6,733 bases of DNA from Bacillota bacterium (GTDB taxonomy: Bacteria; Bacillota; Bacilli; Tumebacillales; Effusibacillaceae), in assembly GCA_020059765.1 (NCBI GenBank), contig JAGVBM010000121.1, forward strand, positions 1 to 6,733, in the 5' to 3' direction. Under the pieces are notes generated by a model that was not told the origin of the DNA, did not search any database, and saw only the letters and a list, made by a program, of their open reading frames with translations. This document shows, piece after piece, positions 1 to 4,921 of this stretch. How positions within the stretch are numbered: the first letter of the stretch is position 1; each line of letters begins with the position of its first letter. The translations under genes were made by a program, and so were the position numbers.

Positions 1-252
1 AAGTCCCAAGATGATTAGAGCGATCTGCACCAACAGTTCGTTATTCCCGTGCCAAGAATCGCGGACCCCTGGACCCGTGAAATAGGATGCGAGCGCAGCC
101 AGTGTGCCGATCCACAGCAGAATCAAACCGGCAGCATGCAGTTTTGGTTGTTTGAAGGGCGCAGCCGCCAAGTCAAGCAGCACGCTGACTGCCAGCAATC
201 CAATCGGCAGATAGACAAAAACCATATGCATACTTTGTGCCATGTCGCGCAT
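1..252 (-). CDS. Small membrane protein, DUF2231-like, 5' portion (runs off the window)
   Basis: An open frame of 84 codons runs from ATG at 252 to the window edge without a stop, so the C-terminus is missing. The start is supported by an AGGAGG site (complement of 261-266) 8 nt upstream. Residues about 10-31 (VFVYLPIGLL onward) and 39-59 (HAAGLILLWIG onward) are hydrophobic membrane segments, and a third begins near residue 73. The pattern of a short N-terminal stretch, a Pro in the first helix (YLPIGLL), 'LLDL' at its end, and a second helix ending in 'ASYFTG' resembles the DUF2231 family of small four-helix membrane proteins of unknown function. That assignment is from memory of the family pattern and is tentative. 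It has the same orientation as the upstream synthetase operon but is separated from it by 155 nt, so it is probably a separate unit. I see no convincing promoter in that gap. Confidence 0.55.
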   Translation of the reverse strand, partial: MRDMAQSMHMVFVYLPIGLLAVSVLLDLAAAPFKQPKLHAAGLILLWIGTLAALASYFTGPGVRDSWHGNNELLVQIALIILGL

Positions 253-407
253 ATGTTGCACCTCCTCGTATCGTTTCGAATGGGGGAACAAGAAACGGTT
301 TTGCCCCGTTTTTTACGATAGCGAAGGTTTGTGGAAAAATTGCGGAAGAAAGTTGGAGAAAATTAACAATTTATTGGCAGACTGCTATCTGACCTAACAC
401 ATCTCAA

Positions 408-677
408 TTAGTTGCTTTCCGGCGGCCAAACCGCACCGATTCGCCGCAACTGTTCCTGCAGGTTCCAGGAATCCGGCTTGCGATCATGGGAAAACCAGTT
501 GGCTCCGTCTTCCAGCCACTTTTGTCGATACTCCTTGTGAGACGCCCCTTCGCTTTCATCGTCAAAACCAAATTCGAACCCGCAGCAAGCGCAAATCTCA
601 TAGGAGGGATTCCCATCCTTGTCGTAAGCAGTTTCTTGCAATCCATCGTATCCGCAAACCGGACATACATGCGCCAT
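408..677 (-). CDS. Small Cys-rich zinc-ribbon protein (CPCC-like), 89 aa
   Basis: Two cysteine clusters are visible: CPVCG at residues 5-9 and CACCG at 29-33, a CxxC plus CxCC pair expected to bind one zinc or iron ion. They are followed by an acidic aromatic stretch (FEFGFDDESEG, 34-44) and a tail rich in Trp and charged residues (W54, W61, W70, W84). The arrangement resembles the 'cysteine-rich CPCC' group of small cytosolic proteins; the exact family is from memory. No signal peptide is present. The start ATG at 677 has a GAGGTG ribosome site about 8 nt upstream. It is the last gene of the hisS-aspS-lipoprotein unit, 44 nt behind the lipoprotein stop, so it is probably co-transcribed. Function is unknown. 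Because the upstream gene has a toxin-like domain, an immunity or chaperone role is conceivable but unproven. An overlapping frame at 404-670 is a shadow. Confidence 0.8.
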   Translation of the reverse strand: MAHVCPVCGYDGLQETAYDKDGNPSYEICACCGFEFGFDDESEGASHKEYRQKWLEDGANWFSHDRKPDSWNLQEQLRRIGAVWPPESN

Positions 678-698
678 CTGATTTCACCTCTGCACAGT

Positions 699-728
699 CG
701 CTTGATTTACTGCCGCTTGATTTACTGT
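699..728. repeat. 15-bp direct tandem duplication across the 3' end of the lipoprotein gene
   Basis: Two adjacent copies of a 15-nt unit, 699-713 and 714-728, differ at one position only (cgcttgatttactgc versus the same ending in t). The copies cover the last codon and stop codon of the lipoprotein gene (stop at 722-724, minus strand). Read on the minus strand, the sequence CAG-TAA-ATC-AAG therefore occurs twice in the same frame, giving a second in-frame TAA in the spacer. This looks like a recent slippage duplication and lengthens the gap before the CPCC-like gene by 15 nt. Confidence 0.85.
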
Positions 729-1093
729 CGATTGTAATATTCCACTCCGTCTTTCGGTTTGAAAAAGGTTTTGATCACCTTTTTCTCCGACAAGACGGCA
801 AACTCGTTTGTTTGCTTATCATAGAATAATCGGTCTCCGTTGGATCTTGTTTGGACCAGGATGTTCCCGCCCGGCGGGGATTTGACGAGTTGCTGGGCGC
901 GCTTCAAATACTCTTCTTTGCTGATCGTCCCGAATTCTTTTTGCTGCACGACATGTTTCTCATAGTGACTGTCCAACTGTTGTTGGGAAGAAAAATTCGG
1001 TCCGCTGTCAACAACAGGCGCCGCACAGGCTGTCAGCAGAAAGAGGGACAGAATGAGCAGCGCGATACGCCGGACATGCAGCAGAACTTTCAC
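722..1093 (-). CDS. Putative lipoprotein with a polymorphic-toxin-like (BECR-type) nuclease domain, 123 aa
   Basis: The N-terminus is a lipoprotein signal: basic residues K2, R8 and R9, a hydrophobic core at 10-20, and the lipobox LTAC with the lipidated Cys at 23. The mature part (about 35-123) resembles the C-terminal RNase domains of bacterial polymorphic toxins. It shows a His pair H43 and H47 (DSHYEKH), the FG-x-I-S-x-EEYL helix at 54-63, the strand pair RSNGDRLFYD at 83-92, TNEFAV at 95-100, and an ending KTFFKP then EYYNRQ that matches the usual RTYYKP...YFNAQ ending. The canonical Arg of the R-T pair is Lys108 here, so activity may be altered. The start is GTG at 1093; the GTGA overlap with the aspS stop implies translational coupling, and the ribosome site is weak. 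The protein is expected on the outer face of the membrane. The toxin relationship is from remembered family patterns. A housekeeping role is equally possible. Confidence 0.75.
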   Translation of the reverse strand: MKVLLHVRRIALLILSLFLLTACAAPVVDSGPNFSSQQQLDSHYEKHVVQQKEFGTISKEEYLKRAQQLVKSPPGGNILVQTRSNGDRLFYDKQTNEFAVLSEKKVIKTFFKPKDGVEYYNRQ

Positions 1094-2904
1094 TCTTTTC
1101 CCGTGACCGTCTCCACATCTTGTCCCAAACGGATATGCAGATCTTCCAGTTGACGCGCCGACACTTCGGACGGAGCTTGCGTCATCGGATCGCTGGCCGA
1201 TTGGGTTTTCGGGAAGGCGATCGTATCGCGGAGCGATTGGCGGCCCGCCATGATCATGATGATCCGGTCGAGACCAAAGGCGATTCCGCCGTGCGGCGGT
1301 GCGCCGTATTCGAAGGCGTCCAGCAGGAAGCCGAATTTGTCGTACGCTTCTTCCATGGTGAAACCGAGAGCTTTGAACATCTTCTCCTGAATGTCCCGTT
1401 GGAAAATCCGCATCGAACCGCCGCCGATTTCATATCCGTTGAGCACCATGTCATAAGCTTGCGCCCGTACGCTGACGGGATCGCTTTCCAACTTGTCGAT
1501 GTCTTCCCACATCGGCATGGTAAAGGGATGATGTTCCGCCACCCAGCGGCCCGCTTCCTCGTCGTAGCCAAGCAGCGGGAACTCGGTCACCCACAGGAAC
1601 CTGAAGCTACCTTCCGCAATCAGGTCCAGGTCTTTGCCAAGCTTCAGACGCAGATTGCCCAGGGCATCATTCGCCACTTTCTCTTTATCCGCCACAAACA
1701 GCAGAAGGTCGCCCGTTTCCGCTTCCATCATCCGTTTGATCGATTCGATTTCGTCCTCGTTTAAAAATTTGCCGATCGGCGATTTGAGGCCCTCTTCCGT
1801 AAAGGCCATCCAGGCCAGTCCCTTGGCCCCGTACCGTTTCGCAAAAGCTTCCAGTTCATCGATCTGCTTGCGGCTGTAGGAAGCGCACCCTTTCGCGTTG
1901 ATTCCTTTGACGACCCCGCCGTTTTCCACCGTTGACGCAAACACCTTGAAAGCGGAGGTCGCGGCAATCTCGGAAATATTTTTCAGTTCCAGACCGAAGC
2001 GCACGTCCGGTTTGTCGGAACCGTAGCGGTCCATCGCTTCTTTGTAGGTGAGTCGCTGGAAGGGACGAGGAATATCCGCGCCAAGCGTCTCCTTGAACAG
2101 CGCGGCCATCATCTCTTCCATCAAGTCATGGAACTCCTGCAGCGGCATGAAAGACATTTCAATATCCACCTGTGTAAACTCCGGCTGCCGGTCGGCGCGC
2201 AGATCTTCGTCCCGGAAACAGCGGGCCACTTGGTAGTACCGTTCAAAACCGGACACCATCAGCAACTGCTTGAACAATTGCGGCGATTGCGGCAGCGCAT
2301 AAAATTCGCCCGGGTGCATCCGGCTAGGCACGAGATAATCGCGCGCCCCTTCCGGCGTCGATTTGGTCAGCATTGGAGTTTCAATATCGAGAAACTCGTT
2401 TCGGTCGAGAAACGAACGGATAAACTGAACCGCCTTGTGGCGGAGAATGAATGTCTGCTGCATCTCCGAACGGCGCAGGTCCAGATAGCGGTATTTCAGC
2501 CGCACCATTTCATCCACATCCACATTGTCCTGGATGTAGAAGGGCGGATTTTTGGCGGCGTTCAGGATTTCCGCCTGCATCGCCTGGACTTCGATTTCAC
2601 CGGTCGGAATCTTTGCATTGACAGTTCCCGGTTCCCGGGCGATGACTTTTCCTTTGACCGACAGTACATACTCGTTGCGCAGCTTGTCCCCCAGCGCCAT
2701 GACTTCCGGCGACGAATGATCCGGGTTGAAAACGACCTGCACGAATCCGCTGCGGTCGCGCAAATCGATAAAAATCAGCCCTCCCAAATCGCGGCGGCGC
2801 TGTACCCAACCGCTCAACACTACCTCATGTCCGGCTTCTCCCATTCGCAGTTCCCCCGCGTTGTGCGTGCGGAACAGCGAAATCCCCTTGGCTTGTTCTG
2901 ACAT
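1090..2904 (-). CDS. aspS: Aspartyl-tRNA synthetase (class II, bacterial type with GAD insertion)
   Basis: This cytosolic enzyme charges tRNA-Asp with aspartate using ATP. At 604 aa it is the normal bacterial length. The N-terminal OB-fold anticodon-binding domain covers about residues 10-115 (SGWVQRRRDLGG at 31-42). The class II core carries motif 1 around 171-190, the aspartate-loop region QSPQLFKQ at 206-213, motif 2 FRDED at 230-234 continuing to RQPEFTQVD at 239-247, and motif 3 GIAFGLDRI at 540-548. The bacterial GAD insertion lies at roughly 300-415. Leu40 after RRRD matches the residue found in E. coli AspRS (Leu30), whereas non-discriminating forms such as that of Pseudomonas have His, so a tRNA-Asp-specific enzyme is likely. 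The ATG at 2904 is 3 nt after the hisS stop, with an AGGAAGGGA ribosome site inside the end of hisS. Its own stop overlaps the GTG start of the lipoprotein gene. It is co-regulated with hisS by the upstream T-box. Confidence 0.98.
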   Translation of the reverse strand: MSEQAKGISLFRTHNAGELRMGEAGHEVVLSGWVQRRRDLGGLIFIDLRDRSGFVQVVFNPDHSSPEVMALGDKLRNEYVLSVKGKVIAREPGTVNAKIPTGEIEVQAMQAEILNAAKNPPFYIQDNVDVDEMVRLKYRYLDLRRSEMQQTFILRHKAVQFIRSFLDRNEFLDIETPMLTKSTPEGARDYLVPSRMHPGEFYALPQSPQLFKQLLMVSGFERYYQVARCFRDEDLRADRQPEFTQVDIEMSFMPLQEFHDLMEEMMAALFKETLGADIPRPFQRLTYKEAMDRYGSDKPDVRFGLELKNISEIAATSAFKVFASTVENGGVVKGINAKGCASYSRKQIDELEAFAKRYGAKGLAWMAFTEEGLKSPIGKFLNEDEIESIKRMMEAETGDLLLFVADKEKVANDALGNLRLKLGKDLDLIAEGSFRFLWVTEFPLLGYDEEAGRWVAEHHPFTMPMWEDIDKLESDPVSVRAQAYDMVLNGYEIGGGSMRIFQRDIQEKMFKALGFTMEEAYDKFGFLLDAFEYGAPPHGGIAFGLDRIIMIMAGRQSLRDTIAFPKTQSASDPMTQAPSEVSARQLEDLHIRLGQDVETVTGKE

Positions 2905-2907
2905 CTC

Positions 2908-4155
2908 TTATCCCTTCCTCATCTGCAGTTTCTCTGTCAGTTCAGGCAATGGAACGGCAATTTGCTCGCCGCTTGCCATATCTTTCACGTTTGCAACACC
3001 TTGCGCCAGTTCATCGTCCCCGAGAATCACCACTTGTTTGGCCTGTAAGCGGTCCGCAGATTTCAATTGGGCTTTCATTCCTCGCGCCAGATAATCTTTT
3101 TCGGCAGACAATCCGGCCACCCGCATTTCCTGCAGCAAGGACACCGCTTTCCGGTCCGCCGCTTCCCCCAAGGCCACCACATAGACATCCAGTGTCTGTT
3201 CCAACGGCAATTCGACTTTCTGGTTGTCGAGGGTGATCAACACCCGGCTGACACCGCAGCCGAAACCGATCCCCGCCGTTTCCGGTCCGCCCAATTCGGA
3301 CACCAATCCGTTGTAACGGCCTCCGCCGATAATCGTCGAACCGTCGACAATGATTTCAAAGGCGGTTCTCGTATAGTAATCAAGTCCGCGAACGATGTGC
3401 GCATTGACGGTGTACGGAATGGCGAAATCGTCGAGGTGCTCTTGCAACCGGTCAAAATGGGTCCGGCAGGCGTCGCACAAATGATCGATCATGACCGGCG
3501 CGTCCTGCACTTTGTCACGATCCGCCTTGCAGTCAAGAATGCGCATCGGATTGCGTTCATAGCGGCTTTGACAATCTTTGCAAAGTTCATCCTTTTTGTC
3601 CGCCAGATAGTGCATCAAATGTTCCCGATAAACAGGGCGGCACGTCGGGCATCCGACGGAATTGATCTCCAGGGAATGATCCCGAACCCCGACTTCCGTC
3701 AAAAATGTCATGGCCAATGCCAGCACCTCGGCATCGACACTCGGTTGATCCGACCCCAACGATTCGATGCCGAACTGCACAAACTGGCGGTCCCGTCCTG
3801 CCTGCGGCCGTTCATAACGGAACATCGGCCCGATGTAATACAGTTTGGTCGGCTGCTGCGGCAGCCCGTACAGCTTATTCTCAACAAAGGAACGGACGAC
3901 CCCGGCCGTTCCTTCCGGCCGCAGCGTCAAGCTTCGTTCGCCGCGATCCGTAAAGGTGTACATCTCTTTTTCGACAATGTCCGTGGTCTCCCCGACTCCG
4001 CGTGCAAACAATTCCGTATGTTCAAAAATCGGCGTGCGGATTTCCTGATAATTGAAACGACGGCATACGTCCCGTGCCACTTTTTCAACGAACTGCCATT
4101 TTTCCACTTCACCGGGCAGAATGTCCTGCGTTCCCCTCGGTTTGTTCGTAAACAT
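2908..4155 (-). CDS. hisS: Histidyl-tRNA synthetase
   Basis: This cytosolic class II enzyme attaches histidine to tRNA-His. At 415 aa it is a typical HisRS. Visible features are the N-terminal PRGTQDILP (6-14), motif 1 around 31-45, TLRPEGTAGVVR (77-88), motif 2 from YYIGPMFRYERPQ to QFVQFGIE (106-131), the HisA motif RGLDYYTRTAFEI (256-268), the HisB motif GGGRYNGL (277-284), and motif 3 GIGFGCGVSRVL (295-306). The C-terminal anticodon-binding domain starts near 320 (LDVYVVALG). The insertion domain has Cys pairs at 169/172, 192/195 and 227/230 plus Cys209, a pattern seen in many bacterial HisRS and possibly a metal site. In motif 3 the residue before the invariant Arg304 is Ser, not the usual Glu. 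ATG at 4155 is preceded by GGAGGGA with a 5-nt spacer. It is the first gene of the operon, directly behind the T-box terminator. Confidence 0.98.
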   Translation of the reverse strand: MFTNKPRGTQDILPGEVEKWQFVEKVARDVCRRFNYQEIRTPIFEHTELFARGVGETTDIVEKEMYTFTDRGERSLTLRPEGTAGVVRSFVENKLYGLPQQPTKLYYIGPMFRYERPQAGRDRQFVQFGIESLGSDQPSVDAEVLALAMTFLTEVGVRDHSLEINSVGCPTCRPVYREHLMHYLADKKDELCKDCQSRYERNPMRILDCKADRDKVQDAPVMIDHLCDACRTHFDRLQEHLDDFAIPYTVNAHIVRGLDYYTRTAFEIIVDGSTIIGGGRYNGLVSELGGPETAGIGFGCGVSRVLITLDNQKVELPLEQTLDVYVVALGEAADRKAVSLLQEMRVAGLSAEKDYLARGMKAQLKSADRLQAKQVVILGDDELAQGVANVKDMASGEQIAVPLPELTEKLQMRKG

Positions 4156-4170
4156 TGCAATCCCTCCATA

Positions 4171-4218
4171 TAAAAAATCTCCCGTCCTGACAATACGATC
4201 CTGTCAGGGACGAGAGAT
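4171..4218 (-). terminator. T-box-controlled intrinsic terminator ahead of hisS
   Basis: On the minus strand ATCTCTCGTCCCTGACA (4218-4202) can pair with TGTCAGGACGGGAGAT (4192-4177), giving about 16 base pairs with one bulge and a short loop. It is followed directly by six T residues (4177-4172), a classical Rho-independent terminator. The 5' arm includes the CTCTCGTCCC element that would otherwise pair with the AGGG of the T-box to form the antiterminator. Terminator and antiterminator are therefore mutually exclusive. Confidence 0.93.
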
Positions 4219-4455
4219 TGCATATCCACCCGTGGTACCACCCTACTTGGAGCTTTCGCTCCCGCTCACCGATAACGCCCGGTCCGCGCCTTCCCGTTAC
4301 TCCTGTTCGCCGTTTCACGGAGGTCCTCCAGGATGTCATTCGCAAGGATACACTGCAAAGACGCTTTCAGCCGAGGCATCTTCTCTCTGGTCAGGTAAGA
4401 CCCTTGTTACTTGTTCCCTTCACCGGATCTAACACGATTCTATTAGAGCTAATTT
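4171..4455 (-). promoter_or_regulatory. T-box riboswitch leader with aspartate specifier (GAC) controlling hisS-aspS
   Basis: This leader of about 280 nt senses uncharged tRNA. Read on the minus strand, Stem I contains the K-turn strand GGTGA (4424-4420), the S-turn AGTA (4411-4408), and a helix of CAAGGGT (4406-4400) with ATCCTTG (4349-4343). It also has the AGAGAG bulge (4388-4383) and a distal stem AAGATGC (4382-4376) with GCGTCTT (4364-4358). The specifier loop reads GAAT-GAC-ATCC, placing GAC (Asp) at 4337-4335 followed by the usual purine, in the same layout as known leaders such as glyQS (GAAA-GGC-ATTC). Stem III is GGAGC-GAAA-GCTCC (4262-4249). The T-box AGGGTGGTACCACG lies at 4244-4231, with UGGU as the bulge that contacts the tRNA acceptor end. 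The terminator follows. Uncharged tRNA-Asp should stabilise the antiterminator and allow transcription of the whole operon. Class and architecture are certain; the specifier is read by alignment to family layout. Confidence 0.95.
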
Positions 4456-4461
4456 GAGTGT

Positions 4462-4490
4462 ATCATACTCATTCGACATATGAATGTCAA
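4462..4490 (-). promoter_or_regulatory. Sigma-A promoter of the hisS-aspS operon
   Basis: The minus strand shows a perfect -35 box TTGACA (4490-4485), a 17-nt spacer, and a -10 box TATGAT (4467-4462). Transcription should begin near 4455, immediately upstream of T-box Stem I. The promoter is strong and close to consensus, as expected for a gene controlled mainly by downstream attenuation. Confidence 0.92.
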
Positions 4491-4513
4491 GGGATCCTTG
4501 CGAGATTTTTTGA

Positions 4514-4542
4514 TTCCATTATCCCCCCGGGGGGGATATAAT
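4514..4542 (+). promoter_or_regulatory. Promoter of the csoR-like/MATE operon
   Basis: A perfect -10 box TATAAT lies at 4537-4542. No good -35 box is found at the standard distance: TTCCAT (4514-4519) has the 17-nt spacing but matches poorly, and TTGATT (4510-4515) matches better but sits 21 nt away. The space between is filled by the C6G7 palindrome. A weak -35 combined with an operator in the spacer fits a repressed, inducible promoter. Transcription would start around 4549, which is downstream of the ATG at 4541. Confidence 0.65.
4520..4538. promoter_or_regulatory. Probable CsoR-type operator (C6G7 palindrome)
   Basis: The sequence TAT-CCCCCC-GGGGGGG-ATA is an inverted repeat with an uninterrupted 13-bp C/G tract flanked by A/T-rich arms. 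Operators of the CsoR/RcnR family are known for such consecutive G or C tracts bordered by inverted A/T-rich ends. It lies between the -35 region and the TATAAT box, overlaps the first two bases of the latter, and is about 40 nt ahead of the gene for a CsoR-family repressor. Autoregulation by occlusion of RNA polymerase is the natural reading; binding is inferred. Confidence 0.75.
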
Positions 4543-4559
4543 GAATTGGAAATCAAACC

Positions 4560-4566
4560 GAGGGGG
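4560..4566 (+). promoter_or_regulatory. Ribosome binding site that favours the GTG start at 4577
   Basis: GAGGGGG lies 10 nt before GTG at 4577. The alternative ATG at 4541 is also preceded by a G-run (4529-4535, 5 nt away), but that run belongs to the operator palindrome and the ATG itself overlaps the TATAAT box. It would therefore not be present on a transcript initiated from that promoter. Confidence 0.55.
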
Positions 4567-4576
4567 CTGCACGACA

Positions 4577-4912
4577 GTGGAAGGACACGATCATCCGCAG
4601 AATCACAGTCATTCGCATCATCAGGATCATTCGCACAATCACCATCACCCGCACAAACATCGCCAGCAGGTTGTCAATCGGCTGGCCAAAATCGAAGGCC
4701 ATGTCCGTGCTATTAAGGAAATGACCAAAGAGGGACGGGATTGTCCCGATCTTCTGCTGCAAATTGCGGCTGTACGCAAAGCTTTGGATAACGCCGCCAA
4801 ACTGATTTTGAAAGATCATTTGGAAAGCTGCGTCGTCGATGCCGCCCGCCATGGGAACGAAGAATTGGTATTGTTGGAACTGAACAAAGCGCTGGATCAG
4901 TACATCCGCTAG
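4577..4912 (+). CDS. CsoR-family metal-sensing transcriptional repressor with His-rich N-terminal tail
   Basis: A cytosolic, all-helical DNA-binding repressor of the CsoR/RcnR (DUF156) family, 111 aa from GTG 4577, or 123 aa from ATG 4541. The core runs from about residue 30: NRLAKIEGHVRAI (34-46), QIAAVRKALDNAAK (62-75), DHLESCVVDAA (80-90). The metal triad C56, H81 and C85 has the same 25- and 4-residue spacing as Cys36-His61-Cys65 of M. tuberculosis CsoR, which points to Cu(I); Ni(II) sensors such as InrS share similar ligands, so the metal is not settled. Residues 4-28 hold 13 histidines, an added metal-binding tail absent from classical short CsoR proteins. The family binds DNA without metal and releases it when metal binds. 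The gene is followed at 9 nt by the MATE gene and preceded by a C/G-tract palindrome, so it probably represses its own operon. The GTG start is preferred because the upstream ATG lies in the -10 box. Confidence 0.92.
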   Translation: MEGHDHPQNHSHSHHQDHSHNHHHPHKHRQQVVNRLAKIEGHVRAIKEMTKEGRDCPDLLLQIAAVRKALDNAAKLILKDHLESCVVDAARHGNEELVLLELNKALDQYIR

Positions 4913-4921
4913 GGGGACTCT

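Noticed and set aside
293..314. Short hairpin AAACGG/CCGTTT followed by six T on the plus strand
   Set aside because: It looks like a small terminator, but no plus-strand gene precedes it; the stem is only 6 bp with a 7-nt loop, and on the minus strand, where the genes lie, there is no T-tract.
253..407. Search for an operon terminator or a promoter in the gap before the DUF2231-like gene
   Set aside because: Only weak 4-5-bp A/T-rich stems and no convincing -35/-10 pair were found; nothing to annotate apart from the AGGAGG ribosome site.
2128..2901. A 257-codon plus-strand frame opposite aspS
   Set aside because: Shadow of AspRS; no motif, and no ribosome site of note.
3067..4173. A 368-codon open frame on the plus strand opposite hisS
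   Set aside because: It is antisense to an unmistakable HisRS, has no recognisable domain and arises from codon bias on the other strand.
4475..4488. GACAT-TCAT-ATGTC inverted repeat overlapping the hisS -35 box, considered as an operator
   Set aside because: Only 5 bp per arm, and control is already explained by the T-box; likely chance.
4560..4660. His-codon-rich stretch considered as a short tandem nucleotide repeat or CRISPR-like array
   Set aside because: The units are irregular in length and sequence; the pattern comes from repeated CAT/CAC codons in a protein-coding frame.
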